Of a DNA stretch of 64,000 nt, positions 62,193-64,000 are shown piece by piece; position 1 is the first letter of the stretch, and every line of letters begins with the position of its first letter. Location of the stretch: assembly GCA_023101725.1 (NCBI GenBank), contig JALJCO010001224.1, positions 248,001 through 312,000 of the forward strand. The letters run 5' to 3'. Below the pieces are notes generated by a model. That model was given only the letters and a program-made list of their open reading frames with translations. It made no database searches and was not told the origin of the DNA. Position numbers and translations under genes: made by a program. This DNA is from Atherinomorus stipes (lineage: Eukaryota > Chordata > Actinopteri > Atheriniformes > Atherinidae).

Positions 62193-64000
62193 GACTTCAC
62201 AGCCTGGTTCCTTACCGTAAATGAGCAGCTTCGGGAAACTGAAATGGCCGAGCACCACAGCTGTTACAGCACCCATGAGTCACTCTCTGCTCTCACAACA
62301 CTCTGCTTTGCTCGATTCTGACAGGTACATTGGACAGAAAGACTTTGTGCCAGTCGGTAGACTGGTTACCTACCCAGGCAGCCAGCAAGTCTGCCAACTG
62401 GCCTGTAGTAGCCCTGGTCTGGTTCATTGTCACTCAGTCACTGCTCTCCTGGGGACAGGTCGGGAAATGAGAGCTAATGTTGTTGAAATCCACCAAAGGA
62501 AACCGTATTTCATTGGCTGAAATTGAAACACCTAATTTTTCATAGCTCCTGACTAATTTTGATTTCCTTTTAACATATTCCTGGTGGCCCCCGTGTTTTA
62601 ATGAAAAAAGTTATTGAGTTACAGGACTGCTGTGAGGTCAGAGACGGCCCACTCAACCAGCCACCGAGCTTCCAGCTAAAAGGAGCTGATTTCTTAAATT
62701 ATGAGTCTGGATCTGAAGTGGGTTGTGGGCCCAACTCTGCTGGGTCTCCACATTATAAGAGAAGTATGCTTTCATGAGTTTTGCTCCCCAGGCTACAGAC
62801 TGCATTGGTAATATGGATTGTGCGCTCTAGGAGTGATGTACATTGAGCAAACTTGTTCCACATTCTGAAGCAAATGTTTTAAAGCTGTCATTTGTTCCTG
62901 CCGGGGGGATGCTACAGATACTAATGTGTTTTGACCTCTTGGATGCTTTTGTTTCCCGCAGAGCCTTGGTAACAGGGAAAAGCTTCCTGCCAAAAAGCTG
63001 TTTACCATGTTGCAGCAAGAAACACTGACCGTGCCAGCTACTTAATGAAATCCGATGAGTGCCTGGCTGTCTTCACATCCAGCATTCCCAAAACACCCTA
63101 ATGAGAGTTTCTGCTTCTCATTTAATCCCAAGATGCTGCTCACAAAGAAGTGGGCATGATATAATAAAAACAGGTGCATAATTAAAGTTTTAGGGGACCA
63201 CATGCACATGACAAGCTCCCCTTAAACACTATAAACACTCAAATAAGCGAACAAACTTTCATCCCTTGCCAGTCCTCTCATTGAAGTGGCTTTGCAGGCA
63301 CATTTGCTCGGCATGTGGGGACACTGTTGTTGCCGCGTCCTCTTTGCTTTCTTTTGTTCAGCTGCAGTGTTGCGCTGTGTGTGCACACGCATGGAGCGCA
63401 CACATTTGAAGACGTGAATAACACATGAGCATCGGTTTGATTAATGCGTCACTGAATAGCATGCAACAGTAGTGACTTTTAAAAAGCAAAACGGCATGAC
63501 ATCGCACGGCTCGCCGTAGCGCCAAGCACATCACATGTCGTAAGGCAATTGAAAATGTATTTGTAATGTATTCATGTGTGTGTTGTCAAGGGAAACTCAT
63601 TGACCCTGTCAGGTCTGGGTTTTCTTCCTTCTCTACTCTCTGCATCTCTCTCTCTTTTTTTTTAATCAAGCTTCACTTTCTTTCTTACGGCAAAGATGGC
63701 AGGCGGTTTGCTCTGCGCTCGCCTTGTGTGCAGCTAACAACTCATGTCACCCTGCCGAACCACCCAGGAGCAGAAGAAAGGGAAAGATAAAGAGACTCTT
63801 GGAGAAAGAGAGGGAGGGAAGTCGAGAAGTTAAACGATTGCAGAGCTGCTGAACGAGGAGAGGGACCCTGTGACAAATCCCACACTCTGAACTGAGACCA
63901 GACCATAATGGATGTGTGATTAAATGAACTGCGATGCTCGTTCCTGACATGCTGCAGCCATCTCTGGAATCAGTCACACTTCTATTTTCAGTGAAGGCCC
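62193..64000. other. Intron 10, end of window: no recognised gene
   Basis: GC-balanced sequence. Open frames of 60-99 codons on both strands show no family, and none reads like the next VPS13B segment. Purine-rich sequence at 63765-63830. No transposon end is recognisable. Confidence 0.45.

Overview
This is vertebrate DNA, almost certainly from a ray-finned fish. It contains ten short exons with consensus AG...GT splice borders, long AT-rich introns, and a dense load of teleost-style transposons: Tc1-like elements, hAT-like and TTAA-flanked MITEs, and jockey-superfamily LINEs whose 3' tails end in short tandem repeats. There is no operon structure and no bacterial signal. I saw no CRISPR array, tRNA or rRNA gene, and no endogenous virus.

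The only host gene I can support is on the + strand. The ten exons (989-43897, about 1580 coding bases, about 526 residues) join in frame to one protein segment that I recognise as VPS13B (COH1, the Cohen-syndrome protein). VPS13B is a very large Golgi-associated bridge-like lipid-transfer protein. The segment lies downstream of the N-terminal chorein domain. The first exon here is internal (acceptor before base 989), and the last ends in phase 2 at 43897. No further exon is recognisable in the remaining 20 kb, so the gene runs off both sides of the window.

Layout: 1-988 is an intron with a Tc1 remnant. 1158-13241 is a 12-kb intron holding a Tc1-like remnant, a TTAA MITE, a 5'-truncated LINE (about 7716-9460) and a nested hAT-like pair (12211-12972). 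13517-18690 holds a nest of MITEs and a second TTAA MITE. 18787-25856 carries three small exons, a (ATT)n microsatellite, a G-rich tract and more nested hAT-like MITEs. 25945-30657 contains a four-element nest including a 1.53-kb Tc1-like copy with both ends intact. 30859-37182 contains a nearly complete LINE (31187 to about 34460, minus strand) and a run of hAT-like and SINE fragments. 37353-43772 carries two more exons, MITEs and a strong 0.2-kb hairpin. 43898-64000 is one partial intron with a three-deep transposon nest, an inverted pair of a GC-rich repeat, and long stretches without recognisable content.

No new gene system is evident. The most interesting signals are structural. Related hAT-like MITEs are inserted inside each other, several with exact 8-bp duplications that allow relative dating. 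One foldback family (22412, 38020 and 50195) lies inside other MITEs in all three copies and carries TATCGATA-type ends. One three-copy TTAA family is present. An inverted repeat pair carries promoter-like motifs. The LINE has its endonuclease and reverse-transcriptase frames joined at an ATGA overlap. Family assignments come from recognition by eye, not from a search.
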